Under the pieces are notes generated by a model. It was not told where the DNA came from, did no database searches, and saw nothing but the letters and a program-made list of their open reading frames with translations. A stretch of DNA of 64,000 nt from Rana temporaria (lineage: Eukaryota > Chordata > Amphibia > Anura > Ranidae), in the NCBI RefSeq assembly GCF_905171775.1, contig NC_053501.1, forward strand, positions 72,783,134-72,847,133, read 5' to 3'. The translations under genes were made by a program, and so were the position numbers. Shown here in pieces: positions 1 through 9,470 of this stretch; position 1 is the stretch's first letter; every line of letters starts with the position of its first letter.

Positions 1-877
1 TGTGCGACAGGTCACCTGTTTCACAAGCCGTTACCTCTGTAATTAAGTTTCCCTTACCTAGTCATCCAGTTTTAGCCTTGGTCGTTTCTCCTTTGGCTGC
101 AAGAAGTCCCCAGTTCTGTTCCATTGGACCTATTGGTGTTTTTGCTGTTGCCTATCCCTCAGGTGGACTGCTTTTGGACGTTCTTACAGAATGACTTCCT
201 GAGTCCCTCAATATACAAGAAATAACATTTGTATTTTTGTACTCTCTATGAAATCCTGCGCAGTATAGAGCCGACTAGCAGATCTGCATGTTCGGCTTCT
301 TTCGGAGACTCGGACGCGCCTACGCAATACGGGGGGCGGGGCCTTATCCACCGGGGGGAGCTTTTGCTGAAAAGACGTCAATCATCTGGGCGACCTCCCA
401 GATGACATGCCGCCTCGGCTTGGAAACGCCTACTCCCGCGGGGCGAAGTCCCCGGAAGCTGTAATGAAAAGATAGATTATAAGGTATGTATACCGTAAAA
501 AAAAATTGCGGACTGTACATGTTAGAAGTCTAAAGAAGTTGTTCTGAGAAAAATGTTATTTGGGTGAACCTCCTCTTTAAGTTCAGCTTTGACGAGAATT
601 TCAGGAGGGACATTCCTGCTAACTGGTTTGGGGCTCAGCAAGTGTAGGTGTTTTCATTTTTTTTTTTCTCTGAGCTGTGCATTTTTAAAAAAAAATTCAT
701 ATTCCAGGTAATAGGCAACTTAATTATTATTATTTTTTTTCATCAAAGAGTATGCATCAATTTGACATATCTGCATGTTTTTTTTCATAGCCCTTTTTTA
801 GGGAAATGAACATAAAGCACTTGCACCAATTCTTAGTAAAAATGACTATGCATAAACCCTTGTGTTTTTCACCTTAA
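1..877. other. No gene recognised
   Basis: I see no coding region, RNA gene or clear element ends here. The stretch has a GC-rich patch around 300-440 and several T-runs around 655-790. It is probably old repeat or intergenic sequence. Confidence 0.4.
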
Positions 878-1222
878 GGCCCCTTTCACACTTGGGCGGT
901 GGGTGCGTCGGCGGTAAAGCGATGTTATTTTTAGCAGCGCATTACCGTCAATTTTGCTGCTAGCGGCTGAAAAAGGATTAAAACCACCCGCAAAGCAGCC
1001 ATATATTAATTTTAATAGGCAGGAGCGGTGGAGGAGCAGTATACACACCGCTCCAAAGATGCTGCTAGCATTACTTTGTTTAGCATCCTGCCAGCGCACT
1101 GCTCCAGTGTGAAAGCCCTCGGGCTTTCACACTGGAGTGTGAGGAGCGGCTCTTTCAGGATGCATTGCAGGCGCTATTTTTTGCGTTATAGCGCCTGCAA
1201 AGCGCCTCTGTGAAAAGGGGTC
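878..1222. mobile_element. MITE-like inverted-repeat element
   Basis: The ends are inverted copies of one another: AGGCCCCTTTCACAC on the left and GTGAAAAGGGGTC on the right. A second palindrome sits inside at 1102-1136 (17-bp arms reading CTCCAGTGTGAAAGCCC, 2-bp spacer), as if two element ends had met. No target duplication was found and no protein is encoded. It is probably a non-autonomous DNA transposon; the superfamily is not assigned. Confidence 0.45.
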
Positions 1223-1582
1223 TAATGCATCCTATGCATTAAGGTGAAAAAACTTCTTCTAGTGAAAGGCCACCTAGCCCCCCTGTTTTACTCACCTGAG
1301 CTCTTGGATAGATTGATAGCAGCGCAATCATTGGCTCCTGCTGCTGTCAATCAAATCCAATCACGCGGGGGGTGAGGCCGAGTCCTACATTCGGTGTCTA
1401 TGGTGAAGGTTACCCCCAGGCGAACGCTTCTCCTAGGGGGGTTATACAATGTGTGGAGGAGCCGCCGAGGGACCCCAGAAGTCGAGCATCGGGGCTCTGC
1501 TCTTCACAATATTCTATATGTGTGTATTTTATTCAATATCAGGGTAGCTTAGGCATAAACCGAGAAACGGCCTCTAAAATGT
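1223..1582. other. No gene recognised
   Basis: There is no supported feature. Short open frames are present without any recognisable domain. Confidence 0.35.
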
Positions 1583-2528
1583 TTAACCACTTGCCGCCCG
1601 CCAATGACATATTGACGTCGACAAAGTGGTTGTAGAATCCTGACTGGACGTCATATGACGTCCTCAGGATTCTGAGCCGCTGCGCGCCCCCGGGGGCGTG
1701 CATCGCGGCGATCGTTGTTGCAGGGTGTCAGTCTGACACCCCGCAACACCGATCAAGGTAAGGAGTCTCTCATGGAGACTCTTTACCACGTGATCAGCCG
1801 TGTCCAATCACGGCTGATCACGATGTAAATAGGAAAAGCGGCTTTTTCTCACTCGCGTCTGTCAGACGCGAGTAGAGGAGAGCCGATCGGCTGCTCCTGT
1901 GACAGGGGGGTTTGTGCTGATCGATCATCAGCACAGCCCCCCCGAGGATGCCCACTGGACCACCAGGGATGGCCATATAGACCACCAGTGTAAAAAAAAA
2001 GGATGCCACCCTAGACCACCAGGGATGATGACACACAAAATGGATGCCAATCAGTGCCCACAATGGGCATCACTGATTGGCAGGCATTGTTTGGCACTGA
2101 TTGGCATCCATTAGTACAACACATACAATAGTGCCCATCCATGCCGCCTATCCATGCCCATCTGTGCCACCTATCCGTGCCGCCTAACCAAGCCCATCAG
2201 TGCCACCTCATCAGTGCCCGTCAGTGCAGTACCATTAGTGCCCATCAGTGAAGGAGAAAACGTACTTATTTACAATGTTTTATAACAGAAACAAAAAAAT
2301 ATTTTTTTTCTGTAATTTTTTTTTTTTTTTTTTGCAGAAAATAAATATCCCAGAGGTGATCAAATAGCACCAAAATAAAGCTCTATTTGTGGGTACAAAA
2401 TTATAAAAATTTAGTTTGGGTACCGTGTAGCATGACCGCGCAATTGTCATTCAAAGTGCAACAGCGCTGAAAGCTAAAAAATGGTCTGGGCGGGAAGGTG
2501 TATAGGTGCCCGGTATGGAAGTGGTTAA
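1583..2528. mobile_element. TTAA-flanked MITE, copy A (piggyBac-like)
   Basis: The element begins TTAACCACTTGCCG and ends GGAAGTGGTTAA, so it carries an inverted terminal repeat next to TTAA on both sides. Four other copies in this window (from 26166, 29080, 34667 and 52711) share these ends and always sit between TTAA sites, the target used by piggyBac transposases. It contains no transposase. The superfamily assignment rests on the TTAA target only. Confidence 0.6.
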
Positions 2529-3306
2529 TTAAACAAAACACCTGATTGTCTTTTCCAGTTGATAATTATTGAATGAACTAAAAACATCAGTATGTGATGA
2601 ATCAGGATGTATGATTATGCTGAATGAACATAGTTCTCGGTTTGCCAAAACATAGTCTCCTTTCCTCTCCCAATTCCCTAATCCTATCTCACAACAAAGC
2701 AAAAAAAGAAAAAATGATTCCAGAAAGGAATAACGTTCAGTCTTGCAATACATTATGCCCTGCCAATCAGTCATTTTTCTGTAAGAGCTACACTACACCC
2801 TGGAAAGGCACAGGCAGATTGTCACGCAAGTGGTTCGGAGTTCATACTCAGCAAATGTTTGTGGTTTTGTATCTCCTGCTAGATACACCAACCTTTAAAT
2901 CTGCCAACAATATTAGTGTGTCATAAATCATTATGATGCGTTGGACCATGTGGCGATTATTTTAAACGTTAGTATTGAATTTAACAGCAAATAAGATCTT
3001 GACTCTCACAATAGTTTATCTTTTCATTCTGCCAGATGTTAAAGAGGCCTGCTTGTCAATTTAAAGGCAAAACTCCTTTGGAAAATATATTTGGCCACTA
3101 CTTACCCATGGTTGTCTTCAGTGATGCCAATTCCCTTTTAATGTGACACATTTATTTATATATTCTGTATATTTTATACCTTCCTATTTGCGCCCTCCCC
3201 CTGAAATATGAGAACAATAGAGCTACTATGTATTAGGTGAGCTGTTATTTTCTTCTTTTAGTCCCCTGGACCACCCTCCTGAGGATCAAAGGTGCTGTCC
3301 AGGACT
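2529..3306. other. No gene recognised
   Basis: AT-rich sequence with no recognised element or gene. Confidence 0.35.
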
Positions 3307-3314
3307 CCCTAGGG

Positions 3315-3466
3315 CAGGGATAAGCAATTAGTGGACCTCCAGCTGCTGCAAAACTCAAATTCCCATCATGCCTCTGCCTCTGGGTGTCATGCTTGTGGCT
3401 GTCAGCTATGCCTCATGGGACTTGTAGTTCTGCAACAGCTGGAGGTTCGCTAATTGCATATCCCTG
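3315..3466. mobile_element. Short hAT-like MITE with 8-bp TSD
   Basis: A 152-bp foldback element. The left end CAGGGATAAGCAATTAG and the right end CTAATTGCATATCCCTG are inverted repeats. It is flanked by identical 8-bp direct repeats CCCTAGGG (3307-3314 and 3467-3474), which is the hAT target-duplication length. There is no coding content. Confidence 0.7.
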
Positions 3467-3474
3467 CCCTAGGG

Positions 3475-3899
3475 CCTCAAATACACAGTAACAGGGATCC
3501 AGGGCCAACTCCACCCAGCTCAGTCTCCTTGGAGGTAGTAGGGTCACTGCCATTTTCCAGCACATTGCAGCACTTCCCATTGACCGATGTCTGTGGATTG
3601 CAAGGGGAGGGGGGCAGGCTTCCAGCTGACTGATTCTTGCACAAGAAGAAGCAGCTGTGGAAGAAGGCGTAATTCTGCACTCTGTGTGTAGCGCACCGCT
3701 AAACTCTGCACTCTGTATGCAGCACACCCTGAACTCTGCAGTCTGTGTGTAACCCCCCTCCATGAACTTTGCACTCTGTACATATTGCACTCCTGGTATT
3801 TAATGACCCTGTTAAAACCCTATCCCTGTTAGTAAAATTTGACCACACCCACTATTTGATGTGGTTTGGAGGGTGTGTGTAAGGGGGGTCATGATTGAG
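3475..3899. other. No gene recognised
   Basis: This holds a short array of degenerate units built on 'aactctgcactctgt' (about 3672-3785), which explains the open frames on the minus strand. No protein family was recognised. Confidence 0.4.
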
Positions 3900-4480
3900 T
3901 TCCTGTACCTATTGTCCGAGAAAAAAAGCCCAGCTTCTACTACATATTTTTTATTAAAGAAAACACAATACGTGTATATTGTTTGGTTTAGGCAAAAGTT
4001 ATAGCGTCTTCAAAATAGGGGATAAATTCACGGCATTTTTATTACTATTTTTTTTTACTAGTAATGACGTTGATCTACGATTTTTATCGGGACTTTGGCA
4101 TTGCGGTGGAAAGAACGGACACTTTTGACACTATTTTGGAACCATTGACATTTATACAGCGATCAGAGCTAATAATAGCCACTGATTACTGTATAAATGT
4201 CATTGGCAGAGAAGGAGTTAACACTAGGAGGCGATCAAGGGGTTAAATGTGTTCCCTCATGTGTTTCTAACTGTGGGGAGGATGAGACTGACTGGGGGAG
4301 GATACCGATCGCTGTTCCTAAGTACTAGGAACAGACGATCTGTCTCTACTCCCCTGACAGAACGGAGATCTGTCTGTTTACATTGACAGATCTCCGTTCT
4401 GTCCTTCTCAGGATCAATCGCGGGTAGCCGGCATCCACGTGCACTGGCTCTTGGGTCACGTGGTGGGCGCCTGTGTGCCC
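3900..4480. mobile_element. Diverged internal part of the TTAA MITE family
   Basis: The stretch around 4020-4260 resembles the interior of the TTAA-flanked copies: a T-run followed by tac-tagtaatg, then a region matching 'ggacacttttgacac...ccattgacattt'. The termini are not preserved. A 25-bp-class inverted repeat with 'agaacggagatctgtc' lies at about 4360-4405. Confidence 0.4.
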
Positions 4481-5060
4481 CCTATATTCCTTAAAGCGCG
4501 GATTAGTGCAGGAGTGCTATACTGCTGCCATCAAACAACGGCAGGCGGGCGGCAAATTGAATCCCCGGTATGGTTATTACAGGATGATCCGGCTTCTTTT
4601 GATGAACATTATTTCCCTTGTTCCCAGCAGGTGTTATCTGATTATATTCATTCAGTGCAGTCTTTGATCAGACAGGATGTGTGTGAACCAGCTTTTGTTC
4701 AACCTGTGCTGCAGGCATGGTCGGATCTCCTGTGTTTAGCCAAGCCACAACAATCCAGCCCTGCCGTTGGTAATCTGCCTCCCCGTCGCCCATGGCAATC
4801 TCAGCTACAGCCCAGTATACACAGCTTCTCACCAAGTACTATTATCCAGTCTCTACTTGCTGCACCTACCCTGCCTTCAATCCACCTGCTTCTTCCCTTC
4901 CACCTGTAACAACTTCACAAAAATTTCCTATAGCCACTGTCCCCATGTCTCTACCACATTCCAGCCCTTCCTTTCTCATACAGTCTTCCCGTTACTTACA
5001 AATCTGCAGTGGCTATGCCAAAAAAGAATCGGAAGTTCTTTCCGACCCACACAATCCTGC
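4481..5060 (+). other. Unrecognised stretch with short open frames
   Basis: A frame of about 156 codons is open from about 4439 to 4909 on the plus strand. It matches no family I know and has no clear domain. It leads into the MITE at 5069 and the minisatellite beyond, so I do not call it a gene. A decayed retroelement gag is a possible but unsupported alternative. Confidence 0.25.
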
Positions 5061-5068
5061 CAGTAACC

Positions 5069-5253
5069 CAGTGTTTCTCAATTCCAGTCCTCAGGCCCCC
5101 CCAACAGGTCAGGTTTTCAGGATTTCCCTCAGATGAAAAGGCTGTGGTGATTACTAAGGCAGTGAAATTGATCAAATCACCTGTGCAAAATAATGGAAAT
5201 CCTGAAAACCTGACCTGTTGGGGGGGCCTGAGGACTGGAATTGAGAAACACTG
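5069..5253. mobile_element. hAT-like MITE with perfect 8-bp TSD
   Basis: A 185-bp element with long, nearly perfect inverted arms of about 60 bp, starting CAGTGTTTCTCAATTCCAG and ending CTGGAATTGAGAAACACTG. The flanks are identical 8-bp repeats CAGTAACC (5061-5068 and 5254-5261). It is non-coding. Confidence 0.8.
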
Positions 5254-5339
5254 CAGTAACCCAACCTGTCTCCACATTGACCAACCTGCTCCAGCCTGCA
5301 TGCTTGCCAGTTGAACCTGATGACCCACCTAAATCTGCC

Positions 5340-5940
5340 AACTCGTTGCCTGCTGTCCAGTCTGTTGTGCCTGCTACCCAGTCTGACTTCCCAGTGCCTG
5401 CTACCCAGTCTGTCTTCCCAGTGCCTGCTACCCTAGTCTGACATCCCAGTGCCTGCTACCCAGTCTGACGTCCCAGTGCCTGCTACCCAGTCTGACGTCC
5501 CAGTGCCTGCTACCCAGTCTGACGTCCCAGTGCCTGCTACCCAGTCTGACGTCCCAGTGCTTGCTACCCAGCCTGATGTCCCTGCCTTCCAGTCTGATGT
5601 GCTTGCCTTCCAATCTGATGTCCTTGTGCCCGCCTTCCAGACTGATGTGCCTGCCTTCCCATCTGATGTCCCGGTGCCTGCCTTCCAGTCTGATGTGCCT
5701 GCCTTCCAGTCTGATGTGCCTGCTTTCCAGTCTGATGTGCCTGCTTTCCAGTCTGATGTCCTGGTGCCTGCCTTCCCGGTCCGATGTGCCTGCCTTCCTG
5801 GGCTGATGTGCCTGCCTTCCCGGGCTGATGTGCCCGCTTCCCAGCCTGATGTCTTGGTGCCTGCCATCCAGCCTGATGTCTTGGTGCCTGCGTTCCAGCC
5901 TGATGTCTTGGTGCCTCCCTTCCAGTCTGGGATCCCGGTG
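5340..5940. repeat. Minisatellite, 21-27 bp units
   Basis: Tandem units based on 'cagtctgatgtgcctgccttc' (21 bp) and a 27-bp variant 'tacccagtctgacgtcccag...'. All frames stay open because the unit lengths are multiples of three and lack stops, giving spurious repeat proteins on both strands. Confidence 0.8.
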
Positions 5941-6471
5941 TCTCAGTCTGTTAAACCAATACCCGTTACTTGGCTTGCTGGACCAGCGCCCGGTGTCCGT
6001 CTCGCAGATCCGGGGCCCGTTACCCAGGCCCTGTCCTGTTGTTCTCCTGTCCTTACCCATCTATTGATATCCCCTTGTGTATGACCTCGGCCTGGCTTGT
6101 TTACGATTCCGGTATCTCCCCTTTATTTTGTATATATTACTTGTTGTGCACTGGTTGTTTCCACTTGTTTGTCACCTTTTTTTATAAACACCTTTTTCTT
6201 CACTTGCATGCGTTTTTGGTCTCCTCCATGCAGTTACACAGTCTGGTCTACCAATTCCCTGATACACATGTATCAGATCTTTAGAACACTGAGGAAAGCA
6301 CCTGAATGAGTGGAGTGGTCTGGGCATACGCACCGGAAGCCAATCAATGTCTGCATCTGTCTGATGTCAATGGCAGGATGGGAGAGACATAAATAGTTGC
6401 CATTTTGCTGGAGACTGTGAGGGTGGCCCATACAATGACCTCTCCATACTGAGTGAGTGCAGAGGGTTAAA
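5941..6471. other. No gene recognised
   Basis: I see no supported feature in this stretch. Confidence 0.3.
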
Positions 6472-6479
6472 CCTGATGG

Positions 6480-6825
6480 CAGGGCCGGTGCAAGCGCAAG
6501 GCAAAATGGGCACTTGCCTTACAGCGCCAGCCAGGGAACAGGGAAGAAAATCAGTCGCCCGATCGAGACTAGCACTCCAGCAGGCAGCAGAAGGGCCATT
6601 TATACTTTCTAGAGAGTGCGCGGGGTGCAGTTCACCCAGGTGCCACAGAGGTGGAGGCGCTCAAGCGCCAGAGTGCTCCTCTCCCTCCACCTCTTCTTGT
6701 CTGTGTCCGCGGCGAGGCCGTGCTCTCCGCAGTCAGAGCGGAGAGGAGTCTGAGAGGCTGACAGTCGGTGTCCGGGCCAAAATGCACCTTCGCCTTAGTT
6801 GGCAAAAATCCTTGCACCGGCCCTG
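6480..6825. mobile_element. hAT-like MITE
   Basis: A 346-bp element with inverted ends CAGGGCCGGTGCAAG and CTTGCACCGGCCCTG. The flanking 8-bp repeats are CCTGATGG (6472-6479) and CCTGCTGG (6826-6833), one mismatch. The open frame inside is not recognised. Confidence 0.65.
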
Positions 6826-6949
6826 CCTGCTGGGTATTTTTTTTGTGTACCTATTAGCCATTTTTTTTCTACTTGCCACATTGGATGTCTGGTTAGCCTT
6901 TCGATGCACTTTGGGTTTTTGGCAAAGAGAGTGATAAACTTAGATTCCT

Positions 6950-7020
6950 ATAGGTTATATTTATTGGTTGAACTAGATGGACTTGTGTCTTTTTTCATCC
7001 AGACTAACTATGTAATATAG
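6950..7020 (+). mobile_element. CR1-like LINE 3' tail fragment
   Basis: The wording 'gttgaactagatggacttg' followed by a T-run and 'ctaactatgtaat' matches the 3' end of the CR1-like LINE seen at 21137-21288. Only the tail is present. Confidence 0.45.
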
Positions 7021-7054
7021 GAACCCAAATATAATTAGGGGGGCTTTTAGTATG

Positions 7055-7056
7055 TA

Positions 7057-7095
<39 letters not shown>

Positions 7096-7115
7096 GATAT
7101 ATACATGATATATAT
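7055..7115. repeat. (TG)n(TA)n microsatellite
   Basis: A GT dinucleotide run passes into an AT dinucleotide run. Confidence 0.85.
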
Positions 7116-7431
7116 ATAGCAAGGATTAGAAGTGAACATGAAGCTGATATACTCATATGCCCTATGTTGTGTGATAATATTGTAATGATGTTTTTTCACA
7201 ATACAGTCTCCTTCCCCTGCTGATATATACTCAATGGAGCTTTTTGTCTGACCTGGGCACCCTCTAGTGGTCAATGGGTATAATTACTAGTTCATAGATA
7301 TTACATTTGTGTGTTTCCCTATAATCATAGGGATCAATTGAAAAGTGTAGCAAGTATAATTTTGTGCAGTGGCGGCTGGTGCTCAAATTTTTTGGGGGGG
7401 CGCAAACTTAAAAAAAACTGCAGCCTCACTA

Positions 7432-8131
7432 TGCCCATCAAATGCAGCCATCAATTGTCACCACTGTGCCATGCCATCAAATGCAGTCACTGTGCCATGC
7501 CATCAAACGCAGCCACTGTGGCATCAATTGTCACCACTTTGCCATGCCATCAAATGCAGTCACTGTGGCATCAATTGTCACCACTGTGCCATGCCATCAA
7601 ACGCAGCCACTGTGCCATCAATTATCGCCACTGTGCCATGCCATCAAATGCAGTCACTATGCCATCAATTCGCACCACTGTGCCATGCCATCAAACGCAG
7701 TCACTGTGCCATGCCATCAAACGCAGCCGCTGTGCCATGCCATGCCATTAAACGCAGTCGCTGTGCCATGCCATCAAACGCAGTCGCTGTGCCATGCCAT
7801 CAAATGCAGTCACTGTGCCATGCCATCAAACACAGTCGCAGTCGCTGTGCCATGTCATCAAACGCAGTCACTGTGCCATGCCATCAAACGCAGTCACTGT
7901 GCCATGCCAAACGCAGTCACTGTGCCATGCCATCAAATGCAGTCGCTGTGCCATGCCATCAAACGCAGTCGCTCTGCCATGCCATCAAACGCAGTCACTG
8001 TGCCATGCCATCAATTGTCATCACTGTGCCATGCCATCAAATGCAGCCACTGTGCCCCTCAATTGTCGCCACTGTGCCAATTGTGACCAATATGCCCCTC
8101 AATTGTCACCACTGTGCCCTTTAATTGTCAC
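7432..8131. repeat. Minisatellite, about 26-bp unit
   Basis: Units are based on 'gcagtcactgtgccatgccatcaa' and variants. The array resumes at 11297 after the LTR insertion. The Cys/His/Pro-rich open frames here are products of the repeat. Confidence 0.85.
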
Positions 8132-8658
8132 TGTGACGGTATCGGTATGATATCCCCGTCAAGCATTCCCTCCTCTCCATACAAGAACATCACAGGATCA
8201 TCCACACATGAGTCAAGACTGAATGCTGGAACCAAGACTGATTTATTGGCAGCTTGCTGCTGGTTATAAATACAGTTTTACAAGCTAAATCCTTAATCAA
8301 GGAACAATGGGAGCTCCACCCCCTTTTCACACACTCTGGAGTTTCTCATACAGAATATAGCCAGACAATTCGGAGCCGACCTGAGACACATTTTCTTTAA
8401 ATAATGACATCAGGGAAGTTAATTACAAGGTGTACAGAACACATTAGCTGGGCAGCCTGGCACCGCATAATGAAGCAATCAGAATACATAACATGAGTCA
8501 CCTCTAATCACAGTAAACAGGATTAACATCCCTTTGAAATAAGGAGCTAGCTGCAGACGGGTCATTAACATGTCAATAGCTTGTAACACATGAATCCATT
8601 TTACCTCTAACCCACAATTTAACCAAGCAGGGAGAATTACACTGACATATACTTCACA
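8132..8658 (-). repeat. 3' LTR of the HEXIM-carrying element
   Basis: The direct repeat of 10770-11296. Read on the minus strand it is the downstream LTR, adjoining the polypurine tract. The visible difference from its partner is near its plus-strand right end ('acatatactt' here, 'acatatcctt' there). Confidence 0.9.
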
Positions 8659-8682
8659 ATGGCCCCCCTTTTTCTCCCTGCT
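8659..8682 (-). promoter_or_regulatory. Polypurine tract
   Basis: On the minus strand this reads as GGGAGAAAAAGGGGGGCC just before the 3' LTR, the expected site and composition for plus-strand DNA priming. Confidence 0.7.
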
Positions 8683-9044
8683 ACGGCAAACCCGGTTGGA
8701 CCTTCCCTGGTCCAGTAGGGTTGACGGGTTCAGAGCTTTTAGTCCGAGGTTAACTCCGTTTGGCGTGACTGACCTCCATTGGCAACTGCTTCAGACTCAG
8801 GTATGCCACCGGGTCGTCAGATCACACGCCGGTCAGTCCCCAAGTCTTTGTGCGATCTGCAGAGTCACCAGAAGTCAGTGTGAAGACGGCGAATGGGTCT
8901 GTGCGCCGCCGTCTAGGTGTCCCGCTATGGGAGGGGCAGGTTATGGCTCTGAAGTGACAATCACAGGAGATTCATAAAAAGGAAAAGTTATATTTGTTGA
9001 AATGCTGTAGCACTGGTGCTCGGAGTCCGGGGGGGGGAGGGGAA

Positions 9045-9470
9045 TCAGAGCCCCATAAGGTCAGCCACCCCCTGCTCCCTCCGCAGCCGCCGGTTCTCCT
9101 CTTGGAGCTTCTCCAGCTCCATCTCCAGTTCATGGAGCCTGGGGGGGTCGGCCTGCTGTGACCTCAGGCGGTTGTTCTCCTCCTCCAGCTCTATGTACTC
9201 ACGGATCAGCTCCTGCTTGCTCATGTCCTGCAGGCTCTCCACGTGGTCCTTCATCATCAGGAACTGGGTGGTGCTGTAAGGGGCCACCGGTGGGCCCTTG
9301 GCGAACATCTCGGCCCGCATCTGGGACGCCCGCTGCGACTCCCTCTCCTCCAGTCGCTTCTTATCCTCCCAGGTCAGCTTGTTATACGGCTTCCAGGACC
9401 TCTTCTTCTTGGGGGGGTAGCCGGCGGTGCCTCTTTCTGCCCAGCTCCCTCCATGGCCCCTCCGGCTCAT
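9045..9470 (-). CDS. HEXIM-like (7SK/P-TEFb regulator) segment captured by an LTR retrotransposon
   Basis: A 141-codon frame whose residues from about 20 on match the C-terminal half of vertebrate HEXIM1/2. Visible pieces in order are the end of the basic region, KKKRSWKPYNKLTWE (21-35); RASQMRAEMFAKG (47-59); the PYNT-type motif as PYSTTQFLM (64-72); ESLQDMSKQELIREY (78-92), the start of the cyclin-T-binding domain; and a heptad-rich coiled coil to about residue 133. In HEXIM these bind 7SK RNA, CDK9/cyclin T and mediate dimerisation. The acidic stretch that normally lies between the PYNT motif and the coiled coil is absent. Residues 1-19 are merely the Gag region read out of frame, so the ATG at 9470 may not be the real start. 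The frame overlaps the Gag ORF by 89 bp; expression would need a frameshift or internal initiation, unless the C-run at 9411-9417 is an indel. Identification of the HEXIM family is firm; any activity is inferred. Confidence 0.88.
   Translation of the reverse strand: MSRRGHGGSWAERGTAGYPPKKKRSWKPYNKLTWEDKKRLEERESQRASQMRAEMFAKGPPVAPYSTTQFLMMKDHVESLQDMSKQELIREYIELEEENNRLRSQQADPPRLHELEMELEKLQEENRRLRREQGVADLMGL

Noticed and set aside
5428..6084. Repeat proteins of about 210 codons on both strands
   Set aside because: Minisatellite with units divisible by three; no start context or domain.
7432..8131. Regular spacing suggestive of a CRISPR array
   Set aside because: The units are contiguous without unique spacers, and the context is a vertebrate genome.
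7311..8150. Cys/His-rich frames up to 251 codons resembling zinc-binding repeats
   Set aside because: Produced by the 26-bp tandem array inside a transposon.
9045..9470. HEXIM-like segment as the host HEXIM gene itself or a processed copy next to a transposon
   Set aside because: It lies between two matching LTRs, its basic patch is in the Gag frame, and it lacks the HEXIM N-terminus; there is no separate poly(A) tail or target duplication.
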